Below are positions 23,271-33,260 of a stretch of DNA of 64,000 nt, in pieces. The notes under the pieces are model-generated. The model did not search any database. It saw nothing but the letters and a program-made list of their open reading frames with translations, and was not told where the DNA came from. A program made the translations under genes and the position numbers. The DNA comes from Chamaecrista fasciculata. Lineage: Eukaryota > Streptophyta > Magnoliopsida > Fabales > Fabaceae. Location of the stretch: the NCBI GenBank assembly GCA_003254925.1, contig QANZ01016263.1, forward strand, positions 25,293 through 89,292, read 5' to 3'. How positions within the stretch are numbered: position 1 is the stretch's first letter; every line of letters starts with the position of its first letter.

Positions 23271-24639
23271 AAGTTGACACACTGTTGCAAAACAAGTGTC
23301 TATGTGATAATTATATAAGCACTAACTAGGAATATTACATATCAATAAAAATCACAATAGATCCAAGGAGAGACTTTCTAGAACTTAATGCTATTGTAAT
23401 GTCAAGTAATACCAAATTTCCGAACATGTAAACAACACCCTTCTAGCGGACCCTCAAATCAAACACCCACTAAATCATTTTGCAGACACAAAATTGATGG
23501 AACTAATCATTTCATAAACAAAATGGTATTTTGGGCTTAACTTAGCTTGTTTGGGAACTCAACTATGTAAAACATATTATTATAAAAAAAAAAACTATGT
23601 AAACCATATAAATAAGAAAAATTAAAACATGAAATCAAGTCAAATAATGGATAATACATGTTAATAATATATTCAATCTTATAACTAAGATACTCCCATA
23701 TTCTATCTATTAACTTTTCAATTAACACGATCACTAGAAACAGATTATTACTTATATACAGAGTATACGAGTATGACATGAAAAAACTGCCTAACCTAAT
23801 TAATAAAAGGATGTAAGTATGTAACAGATTGTAATTCAGTTTTGACTGTTGAGTTCTTTAAGTCTATAACAGTAGTAATTATTTGATAGATGGACTTTTA
23901 CCTATCAGTTTATAGATGTTAGTTAAACTTTTATACTGCAAGCATTTTTTTAGTTATTACTAGTTTTAGTATTAAGGTTCGTAATATGCAAGAACATCTT
24001 CACAAACTCACAAATAGATTATTAGAAAAAAAAAACAGGGCTAATGATTAAAACTCTCAAAAAGATAGCAATTAAATCAGAAACTCTCAAAAAGTTTACA
24101 ATACTTTGAAGTACTTAAACTTGCTCAAAACTTCTCTCAAACAGTAGGCGCCTCCTGTTTGAAATACACTCTCTAAATTCAAATCATTGCAATAGACTTC
24201 ATTAAAATTACCAAGCAAACTCATTAGAACCATTAAACTCAATAAAACATGGAGATTTAGTTAAAAATTAGGATTTTATGTTTGCCTCATGTTTATCAGG
24301 TTCAAGAAGATGATGGGTATTGTGTCAAATCCTCAACCCATGGGTTAGGAATGTTAAATACATGCTATTTTATCATCATGCAGCAATAATTTCAAGAAAA
24401 CCAGAAGAAAAACGCAGCTCTACACCTTGGACCCAAAAGTAGAAGGCTAAAGTGTGCAAAGGGGTTAAATACATGCTATTTTATCATTATCAACAATAAT
24501 TTCACTAAAATGATGAAGATGGAACCAAACATTAAAGCAACATTTTAGGGTGATTAGAGCAGTAAGAATCTAACAAAACAGCAACAAAATCAAGGAATTT
24601 CTAGCAGCAAAACGGAATACAAATGAAAGAGGCGAAATG

Positions 24640-24840
24640 GAGAAAGAATGGAGGAGAACGCTACCTAGGAGAAATGGAGTGAAGGGGGACAGCGTGAGCC
24701 GCTATAGAGGCCGCCGGTGCTCTCACGGTGGCAAGACGGCGCCGGCGACGATGGTGGTGGTGGTGGTCGGTGGCAGAGAGACAGTGAGAATCGCGAGAGA
24801 GGAAAAATGAGGAAGAGAGAGTCGATTTAGGGATTGTAGT
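24640..24840 (-). other. GC-rich block resembling a first exon
   Basis: The block is unusually GC-rich for the region and carries CTCTCT and GGTGGTGGT tracts. On the minus strand it ends with CTCCTAG|GTAGCG, a possible donor. No ATG opens a sustained frame. It could be the leader of a non-coding transcript or the relic of a promoter with its 5' UTR. Confidence 0.3.
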
Positions 24841-25104
24841 TTTGCAATTTCTGGAAATTGGGGAGTGGAAATATTATCAAATTGCAGTGCCTCATGTTCC
24901 AAAAGTTATAGAAATGCCCTGATTTACTTGAATTCTCTCAAAGCAGTCCTCACAAACCCAAAATTCTAGAAATAGAATCTCCCAAAAACATTTATACCGT
25001 TAGTTTTTTTGAGTACTTCCTAAATATATAATTTGTTTATGAAAATTCTATCTCAAAAGTATTCTAATAAGTTGAAATAAAATGTTAAGTGAACTTTTAA
25101 ACTT

Positions 25105-25519
25105 GGGTAAATTATACTTTAGTATCTTGTAGTTTGACCTTATTTCATTTTAGTACCCTGTGGTTTGAAACCTGGCACTTTGGTACGTTGTGGTATTCTC
25201 CATTAACACTTTGGTACCCTTTGGAGCTATTTTGTAATTTTAACCATAATAAAGTTTTCAAAAATTACACATTGACCCCAAAAAATTACAAATAGGTCCC
25301 TGGATAAATATTATATAAGGACTAAAATGAAAACTTTAAAAGAATTTTGGGGCCAATATGTAGTTTTTTCAAAATTTATGGTTAAAATTACAAAATAGCT
25401 CCAAAGGGTACCAAAGTGTTGATAGAGAATACTACATAATACCAAAATGTGAGGTTCAAACCACAGAGCACCAAAGTAAAATAAAGTCAAACCACAGGAT
25501 ACCAAAGTGTAATTTACCC
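25105..25519. mobile_element. long-TIR Mutator-like MITE (about 415 bp)
   Basis: The left arm starts GGGTAAATTATACTTTAGTA and the right arm ends ATACCAAAGTGTAATTTACCC. The arms are inverted repeats for about 150 bp (ttagtaccctgtggtttgaa / ttcaaaccacagagcaccaa). The ends match those of the elements at 47,181 and 51,353. The flanking 9-mers differ, so the target duplication has decayed. Confidence 0.7.
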
Positions 25520-25954
25520 CATTCTTAAATCCACCAACTCTTTCAACAAAAGTGTATTTTTATTTTTCATTTGAGACCCCATAATTCTCCTTCCAATAAT
25601 TCTATTGGCACTAGGTTCCAAGCATTTCTTCTCAATTCTCCCCCTATTTCTATAATCTTCATTCATTTTCTATCTTTTATTCTTATTCAATATTATCCAT
25701 TCTAGTCTTACATCAGGATGACTTAGGTTTTTATTCTTAGCTCTCATTTTCTGGTCAGAAATCTTTTTTTTTTTCCTGTTTATATGATGACTTAGGTTTG
25801 TATAGATTTCTTAGCTATTTGATATGCTTGGCAACTTAGATGGTACCTGCTTGATTAACATTATCTGCTAACTGTAGTCCAATGGGGGATTTCCTGAATT
25901 TTATGTTACCTGTTTGATTAAAGCCAATGAGGAAGGCATAGTTAATATTATTTT

Positions 25955-26150
25955 TTTTTTTAAGAAAAAGTTTAAGTGAGTTGGGCCACAGAGATTCACC
26001 AAGGCTAGGGCATGCTTCGAGGCTATATGAGCGCTTACAGAAGTACTTACAGATCGCCTACCAACAAGACTCTCACATCGGCAGTGAAATTTAAACTCAT
26101 GACTTTGTGGGTTATGAGTTAACTCCGTACCTACTAGGTCAACCTTTGTT
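25955..26150 (-). mobile_element. SINE with 20-bp target-site duplication
   Basis: A perfect direct repeat ggcatagttaatattatttt occurs at 25,935-25,954 and 26,151-26,170. Between them is a 196-bp insert which, on the minus strand, starts with a tRNA-like head and a decayed box B (gagtttaaatttc) and ends in an A-rich tail. The long flanking duplication and A tail indicate LINE-driven retroposition of a SINE. Confidence 0.7.
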
Positions 26151-26264
26151 GGCATAGTTAATATTATTTTGCTTCTGCAATAGGTGACATAAAAATTGGA
26201 GTTACTTTGATATATTTAATTTATAATATTACTAATAATTACAAATAGAAAAGTATAAAAATAA

Positions 26265-27016
26265 GCCATCACGACTACCCAAAACACGTGAGTAATCGTT
26301 TTCACCAAAACCGATTTAACCTTAGTACCTCCTTGGCACCGACCCTATTGTTCTGCGATATCTTGGTTATGGATCAGACATAGGAAAGTCATCCATGATC
26401 CAAACCTTTACTTTCTCGATCTCCTTGAGTAAGTCCCAATTTCTAGCGTGGCCACGCATTTCCTGGACAGACTCATCGAGGGCGCTAGTAAGATATCTCC
26501 CAATTTAATGGGGAACAAAATCCCAATTTTGGTCAGTCCACATTCCTCAGCACGGCAATCAACCAAACCCGTACTTAGCCCTTATGGCTACCCTGCTACG
26601 GGCAACATTAGACTAAGCCAAAGTCTGACAACTGCAACGCCGGAATAATGATGACCTCAGGTTTAAGGCGTCGTGACAGGTGTACAAGAGAGGCAAGCTG
26701 ATGACTAAACCCATGCAGGACTCTCCGGGTCAGTCCAGCAACTCGTAACCCCTTACGTAATTGCACCATGACTCTCGTTCTAGCATCTAGTGCATGCATC
26801 TCTATGCACCGAGGTCATGCTGGTCTTAGTTCATTTCAAGTTCCCACTTGAATGAGCGACCAGGGACAGATTTAGATTAATTATCTCATAATTAATCACG
26901 GACTGTTATCATAGTAAACATGCTAATAATATGATAACCATTAATTTATCTCCATAAATTAATTAATATGTTCACAACATATTTATAAAATGATTGGTCC
27001 TAGGGCACAATCTCCA
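26265..27016 (-). mobile_element. truncated Copia LTR
   Basis: The sequence aligns with the inner-to-terminal part of the solo LTR (16,600-17,334) and of the LTR at 61,241-63,358. It ends GGCACAATCTCCAACA. The other part of the LTR is missing. It abuts the pol remnant of a different Copia family, so one element inserted into, or recombined with, the other. Confidence 0.7.
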
Positions 27017-27914
27017 ACAGGATTTGGGAGAAGCCAAGAAGATTCTCGGCATGGAGATAAGCAGGGATAGATAGAGAGGCAAGCTTTGTTTGACTTAGAA
27101 GCAGTATTTGAGAAAAGTGCCACAATGTTTTGGAATAAGTGAAGATTCCAAACCTATAAGCACTTCACTTGCTCCTCATTTGAATCTAAGCAACCAGTTA
27201 TCTTCGAAGAATGACGCAGAGCGTGAGTATATGGCCAAAGTTCCATATGCTAATGCAGTTGGTAGCTTGATGTATGGAATGGTGTGCACGAGACCTGATA
27301 TCTCTCAAGCAGTTGGAGTGGTAAGCAGGTACATGCATGACCCTGACAAAGGTCATTGGCAAGCTGTAAAATGGATCCTATGGTATATTCATAATACTGT
27401 AGATGTTGGTTTAGTATTTGAGCAGGAAGATTCACTTGGTCAAAGTCTAGTCGGATATTGTGACTCAGACTATGCGGGAGATTCGGATAAACGACGATCT
27501 ACAACTGGCTACTTGTTCACGTTAGCGAAGGCGCCAGTTAGTTGGAAGTCTACCTTACAGTCAACGGTGGCTTTGTCGACAACAGAGGCAGAGTATATGG
27601 CAGTTACAGAAGCTGTCAAGGAGACTATTTGGCTTCAAGGATTGCTGGAAGATTTGGGAGTTTGTCAAAGGCACATTATAGTGCATTGTGACAGTCAGAG
27701 TGCTATTCACTTAGCTAAGAATCAAGTCCTTCATGCAAGAACGAAGCACATTGATGTTCGCTATCATTTCATACGAGAAATTCTTGAGGAAGGTGAGATA
27801 CTTCTCATGAAGATAAGCACTACAGAGAATCCCGCAGATATGATGACTAAGGTGGTGACAACGACCAAGTTTAGACATTGTTTAGACTTGCTCAATATCC
27901 TGCACATTTGATTT
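27017..27914 (+). pseudogene. Copia reverse transcriptase end and RNase H
   Basis: The frame from 27,108 runs 267 codons. It begins with the end of reverse transcriptase ([20 protein letters not shown]) and continues with Copia RNase H ([72 protein letters not shown]). Upstream, DLGEAKKILGMEISRDR is followed by stops, so the RT part is broken and truncated by the LTR fragment. It is Tnt1-like in motif order. The 3' LTR follows after about 20 bases. Confidence 0.85.
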
Positions 27915-27931
27915 GGAGGCAGCATTGCATT

Positions 27932-28601
27932 TGTTAAGAAGACAAAATTTAGAAGGACTTCCAAATAGGTAGAGATTTGTAGACTTTAAGGCTTATTTAG
28001 AAGTCCCTCACGAGTGGGTAGCCAACAAGAAGACATCAGAAGGCACAAGTTAGCTCTTGCGTCGTCATGTGGGCCGCCGACCCAAATTAGGTCTTCCCGC
28101 GGCGCAAGTATCTGAGAGGTGTATAACATCAGCACGAGTGCTTCAGCGCGATTTTGGCTATGCCATTACTTGGGCCGCTAGCCCAAGTGAAGAGTGTTCC
28201 ACGGCGCACACAAGTTAAAAGGTAAAGATATGTTTTGGATGGCCAAGATTCAAGATATCAAGATACAGCGAAGAAATTCCGGATATTTTGCTGTGCCGCG
28301 GATCTGCGCCGCCGGCGCATCCAACGGCCCAAGACCAATTTGTTCCTTGACTTGCGGACAAGTCGATTACTCAGGCCTATAAATAGAACTCGACTTTCTC
28401 ATTATATCGCATCCCAAAATTTGTACTTTCTTCGCTTATAATAATATTGGCAGTGTTGCCCGAAGACGTAGGCATAATTGGTTGAACTCCGTGATCAAAT
28501 CTTGTGTATTCTTTCTTCCTCCTTATTTCTTTTCTTAGTTGGTCGATAATATTCAATACGTTTGGGTGTGATATTTTGTATTCCGCATATATCCCCTAAC
28601 A
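27932..28601 (+). mobile_element. 3' LTR of the Tnt1-like Copia element
   Basis: The LTR starts TGTTAAGAAG and ends CCCCTAACA, with the 5-bp inverted ends TGTTA/TAACA, 670 bp long. It sits just downstream of the Copia RNase H stop. A CTATAAATAG-type TATA (about 28,377-28,386) precedes the likely transcription start. The matching 5' LTR is absent. Confidence 0.75.
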
Positions 28602-28768
28602 GTTATCACTCATGGTTGTTATTATCACGCTTCACCATTCTTCAGTACATGTGGGTATGGGGGTAGTCGGAGACTTAGAAGAGAGGAAGAGTCAAAGTGT
28701 TGTCATCAAAACATCCTCATAGAAGAGTATAAGAATGATCATTTTGAATCAAGTTGCATCGATATTAG

Positions 28769-29357
28769 TAGGGATGCTTCAAATCGAATCAAACCAATTT
28801 GATCAAATCAAACTAAATCGAACTGTAGCAAAATCGAACTAAACCGATTAATGAACAGTTTCATTTGGTTAAAAATGCATTAAAAATTGGATGGTTTGGT
28901 TCGATTAACAATTTAGATATGCAATTAACATAACCGATCGTTAGTATTTGTATATATAACTTTTTTTACTTATATTGTGTTATATGTGATTACATTTATC
29001 AAAAAAAATTTTTATCATCATTTGATTTTATCATATTTTTTATTATGTTATCTTATTGAATCATAATTTTTTTTTTACCTCAGACAACAACTAATTATTA
29101 TCCTTCATCATACAATTTTATCCTCTGAAATCTCTAATCTTATTTGTCATTTTTTTATCTATTTTATAAAATTAAACTTACTACTCTAAAACACTATTTT
29201 TTCTTTTTAATTTTATAATTAATTAATAAAAACAACTAATAAACTTTTTAACCGTTCAAACCGATCGCCCAAACCCCTTTGGTTTGGTTTGATTTGGTTA
29301 AACAAAATATTTTTAGTCGCTTGGTTAATAATTATTTCAAACCGATGAACACCCCTA
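28769..29357. mobile_element. hAT-type MITE (589 bp)
   Basis: The ends are TAGGGATGCTTCAAATCG and CGATGAACACCCCTA, with TAGGG/CCCTA termini. They are flanked by gatattag (28,761-28,768) and aatattag (29,358-29,365), an 8-bp target duplication with one mismatch. Arms rich in aaccgat / atcggtt motifs enclose an AT-rich core. No coding sequence is present. Confidence 0.75.
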
Positions 29358-29849
29358 AATATTAGATCAATTTGAAACTTTTAAAAAATAATTGACCAAA
29401 ATGAGCCTTCAACCTTAATATTTAATATTAATAACAGTCAAAATCAAACCCAATAAAGGAAAATAATAAAATTCTAAAGAAATAGTAACAAAACAACCAA
29501 TAAAATCAAAATGTAAATCTTTTCGAATGGTAAGTAATCCACTTCTTTCATAAAATCTTTTAAAATCATCTTAATAGGAGAAATACAAAGCAACATCATA
29601 TGTTCAGATCCTTCTAATTTATTAGAGATCATTTCCCAATAAACTATGATTCTGAAAAAATATAAAAATTTTATTTCTTACCATGTTTAGAATTATATTT
29701 ACAGAAAACTAATATTTTGCGATTTTTATAAAGAATCTTAGCAAATATATGACAACATTTCAAGTTATACTTTTTTGTGGTAAAAAAAAAAATTAGAATT
29801 CAACATTAATTAAAAAGATTCATGATGATTTGTAATCATCAACTCTCTC

Positions 29850-29858
29850 TATATATAT
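29850..29858 (+). promoter_or_regulatory. TATA box of the CLE-like gene
   Basis: TATATATAT lies 52 bp before the ATG at 29,911, behind a CT-rich stretch (aactctctct). The spacing fits a transcript start near 29,880. Confidence 0.55.
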
Positions 29859-29910
29859 GGGATTCTTCCAGCACTCATCAGAAACACCAAGATACCTAAA
29901 GTCCTAAACC

Positions 29911-30207
29911 ATGAAAACATCAAAAAATTATCTTCTTTGCATTCTAGCTTTCCTCTGCCTATTATCACTTGTTGTTTGTCAAAGAGGACCTGTCACTCCT
30001 TCTGGTCCTAATCCAGCCCAGCCTCCAGAGAAATTGATTCTTTCATTTCCTATTATCAAAAGATTCGTCCCTTCAGAGTCTCAAGGATTACTTACTAGGA
30101 AAATAATTACAAACCGTGATGTCCCTTCAGGTCCCAACCCAGAAGAGCCTCCAGAGTCTCCAATGTTTCCTACTAGGAAAATAATTACAAATCGTGATAT
30201 CCCTTAA
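29911..30207 (+). CDS. small secreted CLE-like peptide precursor with repeated motifs
   Basis: The 98-aa product opens with a clear signal peptide (Lys-rich start, hydrophobic core LLCILAFLCLLSLVV, cleavage near Cys23/Gln24). The rest is built from tandem units. Residues 69-77 read RDVPSGPNP, the core of plant CLE signalling peptides. Residues 30-35 read PSGPNP within QRGPVTPSGPNP. Residues 51-55 (RFVPS) and 95-98 (RDIP) are shortened units. Canonical CLE peptides end LHN or ISN; here PSGPNP is followed by EEPPE or AQPPE, so receptor recognition is uncertain. The linker TRKIITNRD is duplicated exactly. A stop cuts unit 3, and degenerate units continue to about 30,299. If functional, it would be secreted and processed into proline-rich peptides acting on LRR receptor kinases. 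It could instead be another secreted proline-rich peptide. It is intronless. Confidence 0.6.
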   Translation: MKTSKNYLLCILAFLCLLSLVVCQRGPVTPSGPNPAQPPEKLILSFPIIKRFVPSESQGLLTRKIITNRDVPSGPNPEEPPESPMFPTRKIITNRDIP

Positions 30208-30299
30208 GGTCAGAGTCTCCAGCATTACCTACTAGAAAAATAATTTCAAATAATGATGCCTCCCTCTTCAGAGTCACCAGAATCTCGAGTATTTCCATA
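30208..30299 (+). repeat. decayed extra units of the CLE-like repeat
   Basis: Downstream of the stop the repeat continues (gagtctccag, actagaaaaataatttcaaa, tgatgcctccctcttcagag). The linker start recurs at 30,094, 30,172 and 30,231. The spacing changes from 78 to 59 bp, so a deletion of about 19 bp broke the frame and gave stops. Confidence 0.6.
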
Positions 30300-30754
30300 G
30301 ATGTAGAAAGTACTAGTTTTCAATAAATTTCAATATCGAAATAAATTTTAAATGCATTTGTAGTTATGTTTTCGTTTTGTGTCCTAAAAGAAATGATGGA
30401 TTTTTATCCCATACTCGCAGGCTTAATTGAAGAAATAATTAGAAAATAAAACAACAAGTAAAAAAATATTAATAACCCCAGTAGAGATTGGTACGATTCA
30501 ATTTAAAAGAATATTAAAATTAAATGATAAAAATTCAATAATATACTTATAAAATAATATACAATTCTATATTTATCTATATTTAAAATAAAATATATAA
30601 TATTAATTATTATTATTATAAATATTATATTGTATAATAATTAATTAATAATAATAAAAAGAATTTAATAATACAGTAATTATATTACAATGTTTTTATA
30701 CGTTAAGATTTAAGAAATCAACATGTATTTCCAGATATATTATTTAAAATTTAA

Positions 30755-32003
30755 GCCTAATTCGTTTGCGCTTTGATTATAATCGTAATAATCATGTTCG
30801 TTTGTGTTTTTTTTCTGATGAAATTATAATTATAATTTTTTTATAATCAAACACACTCAATTACACTTATACCCCTATATATAAACCTATAATTACCTAT
30901 ACTCTAATACAATCAATCATCCATTACAAGGAATCATCCATTACAAGGGTAAAACTTAATATTGGACTATATTGTAAATACTCATTATTATTTTGAGCTA
31001 AAATGTTATTTTGTCGAAATTATTTAGGAATCAAATTATTATTTTAGCCATTATTCTTTCTCTCTCGTCTTTGGTCTCTCTCACGTCTTCCACTACCCCA
31101 ACATAACACATCTTCGCCTTCTTATCATTACCGGAATTGACTGCTTCATCGTCGTCTCTGTTTTCGACGAGAAGAATATCGTCATCGTCGTTGTGCTCTG
31201 TTTCTCGATCCAATCCTCCATCATCACGGCTCGTCGGAGATTCATCCTCACTTTTTTTGTCCTTGTTTTTTGCTCACTCTATTTTGAGAAATCCAGTTTG
31301 TGATTTTCGTCAAGATTGGATTTTGATTCGAAGAGAAAGATTGGGTTCTTCTACGATGTGGGTATGGTTCGTTTCCTCTGTTTCTCATGGATATGGGTTT
31401 ACATGAGAGAGAAGAGTGGGAGAATAGTTTAATGGTGGAAAAGAACTTCAAAGGATAATTATGCCAGATTCAATGTTTATTTCGGGTCCGAGAAGTTTTT
31501 TCTTTCTCTCTCATCTCATGTGAAATGGTTCACCATTTTTTTTGTTCACCGAATGTTAGGTCTTTTTTTTTTTCTTGCCAAAGATGATATATTTTAATCC
31601 TTTTGGTTCATCGTTTCGTAGACAAAAATAAGTTTAGTTGATTAAACAAAATTATCACCTCAAAAAGTGTCTCTCAAATAATCATATTTTCACGCTTTTC
31701 GAGATAAACAGTGACACAATCTATTTTTTTATAATCAACAATCACATCCAAACACACTTTGATTTTTTTAAAATCACATCTTACTTTTTTCAACTTTTTC
31801 TTCCATTTCTACCTCTATATAATTTATCAATTTCCTTACCCTTCTATCTACCAACCACAATCATTACATACCCATTTCAATAATTTCACAGCAAATAATC
31901 AACTTTTATCAAAACACCAATACACAAATAATCAATTTCAATTATAATCATACTCTGATTATAATCAGAGCAGATTTTATTATAAGAGCAAACGAACTGA
32001 GCC
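30755..32003. mobile_element. PIF/Harbinger-like non-autonomous element (1.25 kb)
   Basis: The left end GCCTAATTCGTTTGCGCTT and the complement of the right end GGCTCAGTTCGTTTGCTCTT are inverted repeats. TAA flanks both sides, as expected for Harbinger target duplications. The next 150 bp on the left match the element end at 8,110-8,372 in inverted orientation. The interior (31,040-31,420) is GC-richer and codon-like on both strands but matches no family I recognise; it may be captured sequence. No transposase is seen. Confidence 0.6.
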
Positions 32004-32329
32004 TAATAATGAGTATAGATATGTTGTTATAAATATATATTTAAATTTTAATATTCTTTANCTTATGTTTATTTATTTGATTATTAAGTCTCACAAGTCA
32101 CAACTTAATATTTGGGTGTCTTTTAGTTCACATTTATGGCTAGCTACTAGAAGATAGTTAATATGTGAACTCCCACGGGTTAATATGTGAAATGGCCATG
32201 ATTGAAATTAACAAATTTTATTTAGTAAATACACAACTCTATATTATTAGTTTTCTTTTTAAATAGACATTTGAAATTATATAATTTAAACGATAGCTAT
32301 ACACATTGGTTTACAGCATAGTTATTAAA

Positions 32330-32668
32330 ACCGGACCGGACCGGCCGGTCCGACCGGTTGAACCGGGAACCGGTCATTAGGCCGGTCCGAGTCGGTTTAA
32401 TAACCGGCCAAGTAGAGAACCGGCCTGAACCGGTCAAAAACCGGGCGAACCGGCCTGAACCGGAGGCAAACCGGTTGAACCGGTCCTGGTTTATTTTTTT
32501 ATTTTATTTTTTTTTTGTTGATTTTTTTTGTCTTTTTTTTAATAATTATGGGTCAAATATTAGAGAATGTTGATTATGAACCAAAATTTGATAGAGAAAG
32601 TGATCATAAAATGTCACTTGATGATATTATATTGTTGAACATTATGAAAATTGATTATCTCTATATTA
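32330..32668 (+). mobile_element. hAT end with dense CCGGT motifs, cut by a contig join
   Basis: About 160 bp (32,330-32,490) consist almost entirely of overlapping AACCGG/CCGGTC motifs, the same terminal style as the element at 1,681. An AT-rich stretch follows and then an N at 32,669. The other end is not visible. Confidence 0.5.
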
Positions 32669-32669
32669 N

Positions 32670-33260
32670 TATGCAGTTCTATCCACTGATGAAACTGCAA
32701 AAGTCTGAATCTGAACAATATACACTGGGAAACAAAGAATTTCCTCCTTCTATACCAGAATTTGTTGACAGAAAAATTAAAAAAAAAAAAAAATCTGAAT
32801 ACACCATTAATGTACTATATTCATCATGGGCTATATATCAACTACTTGCTGTGTTGTTTACTACCTATTTTTGACAATCAACCACCTGAAAATACTCAAA
32901 TATGTCATACCATCACATGAAACTAACTTTGGCAGGGAAATAATACCGATTTTTATGACATTCTAACTTGATGACAATTAAGATAATAGAATACTTTTGC
33001 GGCACAAACAATATAATACTTTTATGGCTAAAATAAAACCATGCAACAATACGAATAGAGGATTATAGATCAGTTATTCACCTTATTTCAACTGTGTATC
33101 ATGGCAGTCTTCTATATCCATCAGCAGACCGCCTAACTTAACTGTTAAGAAGAGTAAAAATCAAATGGACGACCATCATGATAGTGAAGAAAATGTATTT
33201 TTATGAATAAACAAATGAAATATTTGAAGTGAAGAAAATGTTAAGAAGAGAGAATCAAGC
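32670..33260. other. spacer downstream of the JmjC gene
   Basis: No gene is recognised. A short frame crossing the N (to 32,874) has no family motifs. Sequence near 33,261 is the likely 3' UTR of the JmjC gene. Confidence 0.4.

Larger units (their letters stand above)
22000..25100. other. intergenic region upstream of PRP17, transposon debris
   Basis: No gene is supported. Recognisable pieces are listed separately: an hAT fragment at 22,165, a CACTA end at 23,151 and a GC-rich block at 24,640. The imperfect repeat caggttaaatacatgctatt / tttatcatc at about 24,350 and 24,465 is a short local duplication. Confidence 0.45.

Noticed and set aside
25901-26155. 84-codon minus-strand frame MPTKVDLVGTEL...
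   Set aside because: It runs through the SINE and its target duplication, including the A-rich tail read as KKK, so it is a chance frame.
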